Below, piece after piece: positions 1 to 6,368 of a stretch of 12,915 bases of DNA. The notes beneath the pieces were generated by a model, which worked only from the letters and a program-made list of their open reading frames with translations, ran no database searches and was not told the DNA's origin. Made by a program: the position numbers and the translations under genes. The number at the start of each line of letters is the position of its first letter. Within the stretch, counting starts at the first letter, position 1. Source of the stretch: Streptomyces sp. NRRL B-24484 (GTDB lineage Bacteria; Actinomycetota; Actinomycetes; Streptomycetales; Streptomycetaceae); assembly GCF_000717715.1 (NCBI RefSeq), contig NZ_JOAI01000083.1, positions 1-12,915 of the forward strand, written 5' to 3'.

Positions 1-99
1 CCCGCCGCAGCGGTCGAAGCACAGGTCAACGCCCCCGCGGAACTCCCGGCCGCAGCACCCCAGCAGCTCCCCGCAGCACCCGACGCCACCGGCGCCACG
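1..99. repeat. Terminal direct repeat, left copy (contig circularisation overlap)
   Basis: These 99 bases are identical to the last 99 bases of the window (12817-12915). The reading frame entering from the right end continues in frame from base 1. This is what a circular molecule gives when the assembler leaves an overlap. The length of 99 would suit a k-mer of 99, which is an inference. After removing one copy the circle is 12,816 bp. Confidence 0.95.
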
Positions 100-318
100 C
101 TCGCCGAGGTCTGCGCGGTCGCCTGCCTCGCCGAGCCCACCCCCGGCACGCCCATGAGCGACGCCCAGGTCGCCGCCGTCCTCCGCTGGCTCAAGTTCTC
201 CACCAACCCGCCCATGTCCGGCCGGGCCGCCATCGCCGCGTTCCGCAGCAGCGGCTACGTCGCCACCGAGGCCCGACTGTGGGATGCCTGGCGCTCCCTC
301 GGCACCACCGCGCCCTGA
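1..318 (+). CDS. Membrane protein with C-terminal cytoplasmic domain, C-terminal part (continues from 12154-12915)
   Basis: Frame 1 is open from base 1 to TGA at 316-318 and supplies the last 105 residues of a 326-residue protein that starts at 12154. Residues 222-255 form an Ala/Pro-rich linker. The final 70 or so residues look like a compact helical, possibly winged-helix domain, from LAEVCAVACLAEP to LWDAWRSLGTTAP. The N-terminal part, with four predicted membrane helices, lies at the other end of the window. The next gene starts 50 bp downstream on the same strand, so the two are probably co-transcribed. I do not recognise a specific family. The architecture of membrane helices, a charged segment and a C-terminal helical domain recalls transfer or spread proteins of Streptomyces plasmids. 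That assignment is inference. Confidence 0.85.
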   Translation, partial: PAAAVEAQVNAPAELPAAAPQQLPAAPDATGATLAEVCAVACLAEPTPGTPMSDAQVAAVLRWLKFSTNPPMSGRAAIAAFRSSGYVATEARLWDAWRSLGTTAP

Positions 319-368
319 CCCGCGCGAACCAACCCCGAACTGCCCTGTCCAGCCGAGAGGATCGACCC

Positions 369-683
369 ATGACCAACCAGCAGACCGAGACCGCCGACGC
401 CTACCGCGCCCAGCTCGTCAGCAACCAGCCCGACGCCCCCGGCTGGCGCCTGTTCGTCGTGCTGCCCGGCCTGGCCAGCAACTGGCCCGAGGCCACCTGG
501 TCTACCAGCAACCCGCCCACCGTCCACCAGCGCACCACAGCGCTGGACGGCATGGGCTACCGGTACGCCACCCCGGACAGGGCCCCCAAGTGGGACTGGT
601 CCGAGACCCAGCCCTGGGAGGACAACCCGCGCGCGCTGGTGGAGCTCACCGCCGTTACCCACGTCCGCCCGCTGGAAGACTGA
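369..683 (+). CDS. Small conserved-looking actinobacterial protein, possibly DUF6303-like
   Basis: A 104-residue protein starts at ATG 369 after a purine-rich GAGAGGA ribosome site, about 8 bases upstream. The frame is open further upstream to an ATG at 279, but that start lies inside the preceding gene and has no ribosome site. The protein is soluble and rich in Trp and Pro, with the segments GWRLFVVLPG, NWPEATW, ALDGMGYRY and KWDWSE. From memory this pattern resembles a small streptomycete family annotated as DUF6303. I could not confirm that, and no function is known to me. It lies 50 bp after the membrane protein gene and is followed by a hairpin with a short T run, so it is probably the last gene of the unit that begins at 11370 or 12154. 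Confidence 0.75.
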   Translation: MTNQQTETADAYRAQLVSNQPDAPGWRLFVVLPGLASNWPEATWSTSNPPTVHQRTTALDGMGYRYATPDRAPKWDWSETQPWEDNPRALVELTAVTHVRPLED

Positions 684-697
684 CCAGCAGAAGCTTC

Positions 698-731
698 GAG
701 GGCCGGGGCGCCTCCCAGCGTCCCGGCTCTC
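698..731 (+). terminator. Probable terminator after the 369-683 gene
   Basis: GAGGGCCGGG (698-707) pairs with CCCGGCTCTC (722-731), a 10-bp stem with one G-U pair, and is followed by TTTG. It sits 15 bp after the stop codon. Confidence 0.55.
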
Positions 732-829
732 TTTGCCCATTGAAGTCCCATCAGACCCGGTCGGCGCGTTCCACCCCGTAGATCGCTTCCGCACGGCAGG
801 ATCGGGTCTCTAACTCCAGAAACGGCGAA

Positions 830-856
830 GGTCCGGGGCTCTCACACACCCGGACC
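830..856 (+). promoter_or_regulatory. Hairpin in the rep leader
   Basis: GGTCCGGG (830-837) and CCCGGACC (849-856) form a perfect 8-bp stem with an 11-base loop. It ends 42 bp before the rep start. It could be an attenuator or countertranscript target controlling rep, or part of an origin. No clear promoter was found between 684 and 898, and nothing else was recognised there. Confidence 0.4.
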
Positions 857-898
857 TCGACGCCGAACCTCGACCAGCTACCAACTCACCGAGGCGAC

Positions 899-2629
899 GT
901 GACCAGCGTACGGAACAGCTCTGCCCCCGACCACCCGACCCGCGAGGATCGGCCGGTTCCAACCGGCCGCCCGGTCTGCGCGTCATGTCGAACCCCGGTC
1001 GAGCACACTCCCGGGAAGCGGCCCAAGATCTACTGTTCCGAGGCCTGCAAGAAGCGGGCCAAGCGGGCCCTTGTGGCGGCCGAAAAGGCGGGGGCGACCA
1101 CCCCGGCGGCGGGTCGAGGCGGCACTTCCCGAGCAAAAAGGGACGCGCGCTTTAGTAGTAAGGGAAAAATTCCGTCCACCCCAGGTCAGAGGGGGTCTCG
1201 GGGAGAAAGCACCCCGAAACGGACACCTTCCGCTGAGGGTGGTCGGGACGGCCGGTACGAGCGCCGCGACCGGCATCAGACCGTAGCGGTCGGGTCGGCG
1301 TTCTGCAGCTGCGGGAAGCGGCTCCTGCCGGGCGGTGAGGCGAAGGTAATGGCGGGTCCGCTGGCCGCCTCCTTCGCCGGGGTGCAGACCTGCCACAGCG
1401 TCCACCTCTGCCCGGTCTGCATGGGCAAGGTGCTCGCCGTCCGCGCCGCCAACGTGCAGGCCGCCGCCGATGGCCTGGCCGCCGCCGGGTACGTGCTGGC
1501 ACTCGGCACCAACACGCTGCGCCACTACGGCCGGATGCCGTACGGCACGCTGAGGGACGGTCAGCGCGGTGGCCTGGTCGCGGTGCTGCACGACGCCTGG
1601 AAGGGCGCTTACGGGTCCGCAGGGCGCCCCTGGCGGCGTCTGCGGGACGGGTACGGGATCGTCGGGTACGAGCGCGCCTTCGAGGACACCTGGGGCAGCG
1701 AGAGCGGGTGGCACCTGCACTGGCACGTGCTGTGGGTACTCGAAGTCCCCGCCGACGTCACCGGCGAGGAGCGGCAGCAGCTGCTTGACGGCTTCCGCCG
1801 TGCGGTCGCCGCGACCTGGCGCGAGGCAGTGCTCGGTGCCGGCGGACACGAGGTCAGCACGAAGTGCGACCGGCCGAACTGCCCGTGCGGCGGCGAGGGC
1901 CACGGCACCGACGTCCGGTTCATCGGCGCCGACGAGGAGGGCGAAACCGCCCGCTACCTGTACAAGGACGGGGACAAGGGCACTGCTGGGATCGGCCTGG
2001 AGCTGACCCGATCGGACTTCAAGGACGGTCGCCGCTGGGGCCGCATGTCGCCGCTGCAGCTCGGCGACCTGGCCGCCCAGGAGCTGCTGGAGCGCGGCGA
2101 GCCGGGCCCGCTGGTTGAGAAATACCGTGAGCGCGAGCGCGGCGTCTACAAGGTCCGCAAGCACTACCGGTCGCAGTCGTTGAACAAGTTGATCCGGATG
2201 CTGGAGATCGAGCAGGACGGCCGGTCGGACGCCGAGATCGCGGCCGACGAGGGCGATGGTCTGAAGGCGGTCGCGGTCATCCCGGCCCGCACCTGGTACC
2301 GACACATCGCCTACCACCCGGGCCGCCGTCTGGCTCTGCTGCGGGCGACCGAGTCGCTCGGCGAGGCCGGGGTGCGCACGCTGATCGAGAGCTGGGATCT
2401 GGTCTGGGACCGCGACGTCCTGCCTGCGCCGCCGGAGGACGGCACCGACACCGAGGTGCCGGCCGAACCCGTCGATCAGGCCGCGGTGCTCGTGCCCGCG
2501 CAGGCCTCGGTGGAGCTCACCGAGGCTGAGGCCGCCGCGGCTGAGTTCCGGCGCCGCCGCCGAGCCATCGCGGAGGCCCGGCCGGGCGAGGTCGAGGCTG
2601 CGATGACCAGGATCCGTGCCGCCCGCTGA
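899..2629 (+). CDS. rep: Rolling-circle replication initiator (Rep_1/pIJ101-like), HUH endonuclease
   Basis: A 576-residue protein starts at GTG 899 behind GAGGCG. Residues 27-50 hold a zinc-finger pattern C27-x2-C30-x15-C46-x3-C50, followed by a basic stretch. A low-complexity linker follows to about residue 125. The catalytic part begins near 126 with a cysteine cluster (C136, C138, C165, C171, C174). Residues 200-210 (LALGTNTLRHY) occupy the place of motif I. H272, H274 and H276 in HLHWH form the metal-binding motif II. Y353 to K356 (YLYK) matches motif III, with Y353 the likely nucleophile. A further C/H-rich insert lies at 323-335. This order is that of rolling-circle initiators of the pIJ101/pC194 superfamily, which nick the double-strand origin and become linked to the 5' end. 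The C-terminal 70 residues are charged and helical. The protein is longer than typical small Reps because of the zinc-finger extension. It is convergent with the leftward gene at 2842-3084. Confidence 0.88.
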   Translation: MTSVRNSSAPDHPTREDRPVPTGRPVCASCRTPVEHTPGKRPKIYCSEACKKRAKRALVAAEKAGATTPAAGRGGTSRAKRDARFSSKGKIPSTPGQRGSRGESTPKRTPSAEGGRDGRYERRDRHQTVAVGSAFCSCGKRLLPGGEAKVMAGPLAASFAGVQTCHSVHLCPVCMGKVLAVRAANVQAAADGLAAAGYVLALGTNTLRHYGRMPYGTLRDGQRGGLVAVLHDAWKGAYGSAGRPWRRLRDGYGIVGYERAFEDTWGSESGWHLHWHVLWVLEVPADVTGEERQQLLDGFRRAVAATWREAVLGAGGHEVSTKCDRPNCPCGGEGHGTDVRFIGADEEGETARYLYKDGDKGTAGIGLELTRSDFKDGRRWGRMSPLQLGDLAAQELLERGEPGPLVEKYRERERGVYKVRKHYRSQSLNKLIRMLEIEQDGRSDAEIAADEGDGLKAVAVIPARTWYRHIAYHPGRRLALLRATESLGEAGVRTLIESWDLVWDRDVLPAPPEDGTDTEVPAEPVDQAAVLVPAQASVELTEAEAAAAEFRRRRRAIAEARPGEVEAAMTRIRAAR

Positions 2630-2661
2630 CGGACCCGGCACCGCTGACGATGCCGGGTCCG
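2630..2661 (+). terminator. Terminator hairpin immediately after rep
   Basis: An 11-bp perfect stem (2630-2640 with 2651-2661, CGGACCCGGCA and its complement) has a 10-base loop and starts one base after the rep stop codon. There is no T run, which is common for terminators in high-GC actinobacteria. Confidence 0.6.
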
Positions 2662-2698
2662 AAAGGTTCTGACCAGCGCTTACGCCGGTGTTGACCAG

Positions 2699-2747
2699 CC
2701 ACGCGCTTGCCCAGCGGTTCTCTAAGGACCGCTGAACAAGCGCGTGG
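2699..2747. repeat. Large two-part hairpin downstream of rep (terminator or origin element)
   Basis: CCACGCGCTTG (2699-2709) pairs with 2737-2747. After a symmetric 2x2 internal loop, CAGCGGT (2712-2718) pairs with ACCGCTG (2728-2734), leaving a 9-base loop. GACCAGC occurs as a direct repeat just upstream. A hairpin this regular next to a rolling-circle rep gene may be a double- or single-strand origin. It could also be a second terminator. Confidence 0.55.
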
Positions 2748-2789
2748 CCGGGGCAACAACCGGCCGCGCTCCACCTAATCAGAATCTAT

Positions 2790-2808
2790 TCGCGGATTGG
2801 ATCCGCGA
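2790..2808. terminator. Bidirectional hairpin between convergent genes
   Basis: TCGCGGAT (2790-2797) and ATCCGCGA (2801-2808) are perfect complements with a 3-base loop, 34 bp beyond the stop of the leftward gene at 2842. In the leftward direction it is followed by an A/T-rich stretch. A terminator for that gene is the simplest reading. Confidence 0.45.
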
Positions 2809-2841
2809 TTCGACTTTGATTCCTGGCGGTAATTCCCACCA

Positions 2842-3084
2842 TTACTGCTTCGGATGGGAAATCGTTGAATTAACCGTTTCCGGCTTCTCCGGATAGAAAT
2901 GGTGAATCACTTCCGATCCTCCGGCATTGATCATTGCAGCCACGATCGCGAGGAGGCCACCCACGACGGTGACCTTCATGCGGGCTCGATCCTGCTGTTT
3001 CTGCAGCTCAGTAGCCATGCGGTGCTTCTCCTTCTGTGGCGATGTGCGGGTGTGGTTCATGATCTTCTTGTTGGTTTCAGGCAT
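2842..3084 (-). CDS. Small basic single-pass membrane protein, unknown function
   Basis: With ATG at 3084 the protein has 80 residues. The upstream sequence has AAGGAG 12 bases before this ATG, and codons between 3084 and 3018 keep GC-rich third positions, so I chose this start. An internal ATG at 3018 has GGAG 9 bases upstream and would give 58 residues. After a hydrophilic N terminus comes the basic segment KQQDRARMK, then a hydrophobic helix VTVVGGLLAIVAAMINAGG and a short C-terminal tail with HHFYPEKPE. This suggests a small membrane protein with the basic side in the cytoplasm. GC content here is about 50%, far below the rest of the plasmid, which may mean a different origin. I do not recognise the family. 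It has its own promoter-like sequence and leader hairpin. Confidence 0.65.
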   Translation of the reverse strand: MPETNKKIMNHTRTSPQKEKHRMATELQKQQDRARMKVTVVGGLLAIVAAMINAGGSEVIHHFYPEKPETVNSTISHPKQ

Positions 3085-3114
3085 AGGGGTACCAAGCTCC
3101 TTAGGGTTGACTGT

Positions 3115-3162
3115 GGGGAAACTTCCCCGGATACGACAGAACCGAGGCAGTCCTCGCCTCGG
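3115..3162 (-). promoter_or_regulatory. Leader inverted repeats of the 2842-3084 gene
   Basis: Two inverted repeats lie between the promoter and the ribosome site: GGGGAA/TTCCCC with 2 bases between (3115-3128), and CCGAGGC/GCCTCGG with a 7-base loop (3142-3162). They may be operators or RNA hairpins controlling the small gene. Confidence 0.4.
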
Positions 3163-3171
3163 CACGGTTCG

Positions 3172-3200
3172 ATTGTACGGCATTCCCAAGTGCCCGTCAG
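3172..3200 (-). promoter_or_regulatory. Candidate promoter for the leftward small membrane protein
   Basis: On the minus strand, CTGACG (3195-3200) and TACAAT (3172-3177) are 17 bases apart, a good -10 with a partial -35. Transcription would start near 3165 and give a leader of about 80 bases. Confidence 0.45.
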
Positions 3201-3372
3201 CTTGCGTTATAGACAACGGATCTGAGCTGCAGAAATGTCCCTGGAAGCTCGATCTATCGCTCGATTGAGCCTCCTCGGTCCCTATGGCAATTCGGCAGAC
3301 ACCTGGTACCGCCGTCCCGCCGCCGGACGGACTGACCCGGCGCCGTCGGCGGCAGTGGGCCGGGGCCGCTCC

Positions 3373-3413
3373 CTCCGGCGCGAGCGCCGGAGCCCGGGGC
3401 CCAGGGCCCCGGG
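3373..3413. repeat. Back-to-back perfect GC hairpins upstream of oriT/mob
   Basis: CTCCGGCG/CGCCGGAG (3373-3380, 3385-3392) has a 4-base loop. The next base begins CCCGGGGCCC-A-GGGCCCCGGG (3393-3413), an almost continuous 21-base palindrome. They lie in the 585-base gene-free stretch 3085-3669. Their role is unknown; insulation of the mob operon or an accessory site for the nicking complex are options. Confidence 0.6.
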
Positions 3414-3506
3414 CGTGAGGGCTGGTGACGTCCGGTCAAGCCGAACTCCGGTGCCGCCCAAGCCGCCGACCGGTCCGGGCGCTGGCCGCCCTCCCCAGCC
3501 GTCGAC

Positions 3507-3556
3507 TTGGGAGCGAGCTAGACACCGGCGCTTCGCTTGGTGTTGCTCGCCTGCCC
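3507..3556. other. oriT: Candidate origin of transfer (oriT)
   Basis: An interrupted inverted repeat, GCGAGC/GCTCGC (3513-3518, 3545-3550) outside ACACC/GGTGT (3522-3526, 3539-3543), is followed directly by CTGCCCC. MOB_P origins carry an inverted repeat just 5' of a nic site of the form YATCCTG|C, and CGCCTG|C at 3549-3554 is a partial match. It lies 115 bp upstream of the mobilisation genes, the expected position. CTTGGGA at 3506-3512 also resembles the CTTG core nicked by pC194-type Rep proteins, so this could instead be the replication origin. The nick position is inference. Confidence 0.5.
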
Positions 3557-3669
3557 CCTCGCTACGCTCGGGCCAGGAAGGGGCCCGCCGCCCAGGGGGC
3601 GACGTGCCCGGCCAGCCCGCGCCCGGGGGCGCGGTCCGGCACCCGCGAGCGACGAAAGGTGACGGGGGA

Positions 3670-4122
3670 GTGCCAGCACGGGGAGGGCGGCTGACGGCCG
3701 CGGGGAAGCGGGACTACACGGTGTCGGTGCGGTTGTCCGACGCGGAGCGGGTGCAGTGGGAGGCAGCCCGGGACGCGACGGGCCGCAAGGAGACCGGGGC
3801 GTGGGTGCGGGCGGTCGTCACCGAGGCGTTGACCGGGCATCCGGGCCTGCCGGGGGAGCCCCCGATGGTGCCGGAGGTGAATCACGCCGCCTACCTCGCG
3901 CTGGCTGGGGTGGGCAACAACCTCAACCAGCTGACCCGTGCGGTGCACTCGGGTGGCCTGCCGGCGGACCTGCTGCCGCGGCTGGAGGCCGCGATCGAGG
4001 CGGTGGGCAACGCCGCGCTGGCGGTGCGGGGGATTGGCACGGTCGGCGCCAACGACTGGGAGCCGGACACCGATTCGTCACGTGACGAATCGTGGGTTGG
4101 CCCGGAGGACGGTCCGGCGTGA
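3670..4122 (+). CDS. mobC: Mobilisation accessory protein (MobC-like, ribbon-helix-helix)
   Basis: The protein has 150 residues from GTG 3670, with GGTGA 7 bases upstream. The frame is open far upstream, but that part is low-complexity, overlaps the oriT-like hairpins and has no ribosome site. Residues 13-55 (TVSVRLSDAERVQWEAA, then GAWVRAVVTEAL) have the strand-helix-helix pattern of an RHH DNA-binding domain. Residues 69-122 contain LALAGVGNNLNQLTRAV, the hallmark of MobC-type relaxosome proteins. These bind oriT and help the relaxase nick. The stop codon overlaps the relaxase start (GTGA), so translation is probably coupled. The C-terminal tail is acidic. Its coding sequence contains a perfect palindrome at 4071-4092. 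Confidence 0.85.
   Translation: MPARGGRLTAAGKRDYTVSVRLSDAERVQWEAARDATGRKETGAWVRAVVTEALTGHPGLPGEPPMVPEVNHAAYLALAGVGNNLNQLTRAVHSGGLPADLLPRLEAAIEAVGNAALAVRGIGTVGANDWEPDTDSSRDESWVGPEDGPA
4071..4092. promoter_or_regulatory. Perfect 22-bp palindrome, copy 1, CACGTG core
   Basis: The 22 bases are fully self-complementary around TTCGTCACGTGACGAA (4074-4089), inside the end of mobC and 27 bp before the relaxase start. The first 19 bases recur exactly at 6513-6531. A protein-binding site is the natural explanation. The inner TCACGTGA matches the centre of chromosomal parS, but the flanks differ. Confidence 0.7.
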
Positions 4123-5867
4123 TCGCGAAGATCACCAAGGGGCGGAAGGCCGCCGGGGCGATCCGGTACGACTTCGGCCCCGGCCGCCGGGACGAGCACC
4201 ACGACCCGCGGGTGGTCGCCGGTACGGTGCCGGGCACCCCGCAGCAGATCGCCCGGATCATCGACCACCACACCCGGCCGTCCGGGCTGACCTCGCCGAT
4301 CTGGCGGTGCTCGCTGTCGCTGCCGGACGAGGACGGCATCCTCCCGGACCGGCAGTGGGCCGAGATCGCCACGGCCTACGTCGAGCGCATGGGCTACGGG
4401 GCGTGCCCGTGGGTCGCGGTGCGGCACGGCGACGACCACATCCACCTGACGGTGTCCCGGGTCGGCTGGGACCGACGGACGGTGCCGGACCGCGGCGACT
4501 ACATCCGCAGCATGCCGATCGTGCGGGCGCTGGAGCGCGAGCACGGCCTGGTCGACGCTGGCGCACTCTCCAACCGGACCGCGCCGCAGGTCAGCGGGCA
4601 GGAGCGGGCCGCGGCGGTGAAGCGCGGCGCCGACGAGCCGGAACGACTGCAGATCCGCGCCGCCGTCTACGCGGCCCGGGACGCCGCCGCGGGCCGGGGC
4701 CGTGCCGAGTTCGAGCGGCTGCTCGCCGAGGCCGGGGTCGACTTCCGGGCGAACGTCGCCAGCACCGGCCGCATGAACGGCTACAGCTTCTCGATCCCGG
4801 CCTGGACGGACGCCGATGGCGCCCGGGTGTGGGTCACCGCCTCGAAGACCGCGCGGGACCTCGCGTGGCAGAAGCTCGCCCCGGTGCTGGAGCCCCCGGC
4901 CGACGCGCCGCCGGTGCTGACCGCGGACCTCGCCCGGACCAAGCTCGCCGAGGCCCGCGAGCGGGTCGGTCGGCAGCGCGCCGAGCTCGCCCAGGAGCTC
5001 GCCGCCCTCCCGGCCGGGACCGTCGCTGACCTGCCGACCGCACTGCGCGTTACCCGCTCCGCGCTCGACTCCCGGGAGAAGACGCTCGCCCGGGAAGCCG
5101 CGGCGTCGATGCGCCTGGACGGGATCGCCTCCGGAGTCAGCGCCGGGCCCCGCCTGGCGGGGCTGCGCCAGTACTTGGCCGACCTGGAGCTCGCGGCCGG
5201 TGCCGAGGCCGAGGCCATAGGGCACGCCACCGCCGCCGCCCAGCAGCGGCAGCAGGCCGATGCGGCCCGCCGGGTGCAGGCCGAGGCCGTGCAGAAGGCC
5301 GGCGCCCGCTGGAGCCTGCCCAAGCGGCGCGCGGACGCGGAGGGGATGGCCGCCGCCGCCGAGGAGTGGGCCGCCCGTTGCGAGGCCGAGGCGGTGCTGC
5401 TGGACCGCCGTGCCGACGATGCCCGGCGCCGGGCCGAGACGGCCGCCCCGCAGGGCACCGGCGAGCCGTACGTGCGCGCGCTGGAGGACCTGGTCACCGG
5501 TTGGTCGGCGGCCGAGGCCGCAGCGATCCGCGAGGACCGGCAGGCCGCCAAGCTCCAGTACACCGACCAGCTCGGCCCCCTCCAGGCCGCCCGGGTCGAG
5601 GCCGCCAAGGCCCGCAAGGTGCTCGACCAGCTCGGCGCCGAGCAGCTGCGCCGCGCCGCGCTCCCGCCGGACCGCCTCGCGCTGGAGAACTCGGTGCGGG
5701 CCGACCTCGCCGCCCAGGCCCGCGCCGCCGCCGCCCGCTCAACGTCGCCGACGACGGGGACCAGGCGCACGCCGCCGAAGAAGGCCGGCCCCTCCCACGG
5801 CGCCCGGCCGCCGCACCTGCGCCCCGGGCAGGACCCGCGGAAGGGCGGCCCGGGTCTGGGCCGCTGA
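4119..5867 (+). CDS. mobA: Relaxase, MOB_P-like (relaxase/mobilisation nuclease)
   Basis: The protein has 582 residues from GTG 4119, overlapping the mobC stop by three bases. A longer frame from ATG 4092 adds nine residues, but the start VIAKITKG matches the usual MIAKI start of actinobacterial relaxases. Y17 in IRYDFGPG is the probable nucleophile. H103-G-D105-D-H107-I-H109 is the HxDxHxH metal motif of MOB_P relaxases, with GYGACPWVAV as the strand before it. The catalytic domain ends near residue 250. The rest is long, Ala/Arg/Glu-rich and helical, consistent with coiled coils (about 270-300, 350-440 and 470-540), and ends in a basic Pro/Gly tail. It should cut one strand at oriT, stay linked to the 5' end and enter the recipient. 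It has no helicase or Walker motifs. No coupling protein gene accompanies it. Confidence 0.9.
   Translation: MIAKITKGRKAAGAIRYDFGPGRRDEHHDPRVVAGTVPGTPQQIARIIDHHTRPSGLTSPIWRCSLSLPDEDGILPDRQWAEIATAYVERMGYGACPWVAVRHGDDHIHLTVSRVGWDRRTVPDRGDYIRSMPIVRALEREHGLVDAGALSNRTAPQVSGQERAAAVKRGADEPERLQIRAAVYAARDAAAGRGRAEFERLLAEAGVDFRANVASTGRMNGYSFSIPAWTDADGARVWVTASKTARDLAWQKLAPVLEPPADAPPVLTADLARTKLAEARERVGRQRAELAQELAALPAGTVADLPTALRVTRSALDSREKTLAREAAASMRLDGIASGVSAGPRLAGLRQYLADLELAAGAEAEAIGHATAAAQQRQQADAARRVQAEAVQKAGARWSLPKRRADAEGMAAAAEEWAARCEAEAVLLDRRADDARRRAETAAPQGTGEPYVRALEDLVTGWSAAEAAAIREDRQAAKLQYTDQLGPLQAARVEAAKARKVLDQLGAEQLRRAALPPDRLALENSVRADLAAQARAAAARSTSPTTGTRRTPPKKAGPSHGARPPHLRPGQDPRKGGPGLGR
5845..5864 (+). 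terminator. Hairpin at the relaxase stop codon
   Basis: GCGGCCC (5845-5851) pairs with GGGCCGC (5858-5864) across a 6-base loop. The stem ends just before the TGA. It is a possible terminator for the mob operon. Confidence 0.35.
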
Positions 5868-6062
5868 GGCGGCGCAGACGCACCACCAAGAACGGCCCCC
5901 GCAGGGGTGGAACCCCGCGCCGCCGTCCGACCGACCACCCACGCCCACCACCACACAACAGCCCAGGGGGAGAAGGACCAGGAGAGGGGTTGTCTGATTT
6001 TCCGGGCCCCCTGACAGGCGGGCTGACCTGCGTCGACGCCGACGGTCCCGGCGAGGGGCCGG
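5868..6062. other. Gene-free stretch after the relaxase
   Basis: This is the first part of a 681-base interval without a convincing gene (5868-6548). Frames crossing it lack ribosome sites and consist of low-complexity Arg/Pro/Gly sequence. Only short GC stems are visible, such as GGGGT/ACCCC near 5908. The rest of the interval holds the repeats and sites listed separately. Confidence 0.5.
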
Positions 6063-6146
6063 GGTACCTGCGGTGGTGCCTACGGGGCCACCTGCGGGAG
6101 TGCCACCGGTGTCACCTGCGGTGGTACCTACGGGGGTTGCCGCCTG
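6063..6146. repeat. 12-bp tandem array A (seven units)
   Basis: Seven consecutive 12-base units begin at 6063, 6075, 6087, 6099, 6111, 6123 and 6135. The best units are GGTACCTGCGGT, GGTGCCTACGGG and GGTACCTACGGG. The period is exactly 12 throughout, with no insertions. The array is not part of a convincing gene. Confidence 0.75.
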
Positions 6147-6151
6147 TGGTG

Positions 6152-6175
6152 CCAGGGCCGCTTGCCGCGCCCTGG
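6152..6175. repeat. Hairpin next to array A
   Basis: CCAGGGC (6152-6158) and GCCCTGG (6169-6175) form a 7-bp stem with a 10-base loop just after the 12-bp array. Function not known. Confidence 0.4.
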
Positions 6176-6368
6176 ACCCAGGCCACGCGCGGCACTCCCC
6201 GGCGCGCATCCCGAGCTCCCGCCAGGCCCGCCGTTCGCGCCGGGAAGCACCGCCCCCCGGGGTGAGGCCGGCCACCGTCGGCGGCCCGGGGCACTCGAAG
6301 TGTCAGAGGTGTGATCGGTGTGGATCTTGGGATTCGAGGCCGTCGCGTCGTGATGCATAGGAGTGGGG

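Noticed and set aside
983..2641. 552-residue minus-strand frame opposite rep
   Set aside because: It is the mirror of a gene with strong GC third-position bias. It has no ribosome site, no domains and low-complexity Arg/Gly/Ala sequence, while rep has catalytic motifs.
2927..3268. 113-residue plus-strand frame over the low-GC island
   Set aside because: It is antisense to the 2842-3084 gene, which has a promoter, a ribosome site and a credible membrane-protein sequence. The plus frame has none of these.
3235..3669. 145-residue N-terminal extension of the MobC frame
   Set aside because: It covers the oriT-like repeat and palindromes, lacks a ribosome site at its ATG and looks non-coding. GTG 3670 has a good ribosome site.
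4781..5956. 391-residue Ser/Ala/Arg-rich minus-strand frame opposite the relaxase
   Set aside because: It lacks a start signal and any domain, and is explained as a shadow of the relaxase coiled-coil codons.
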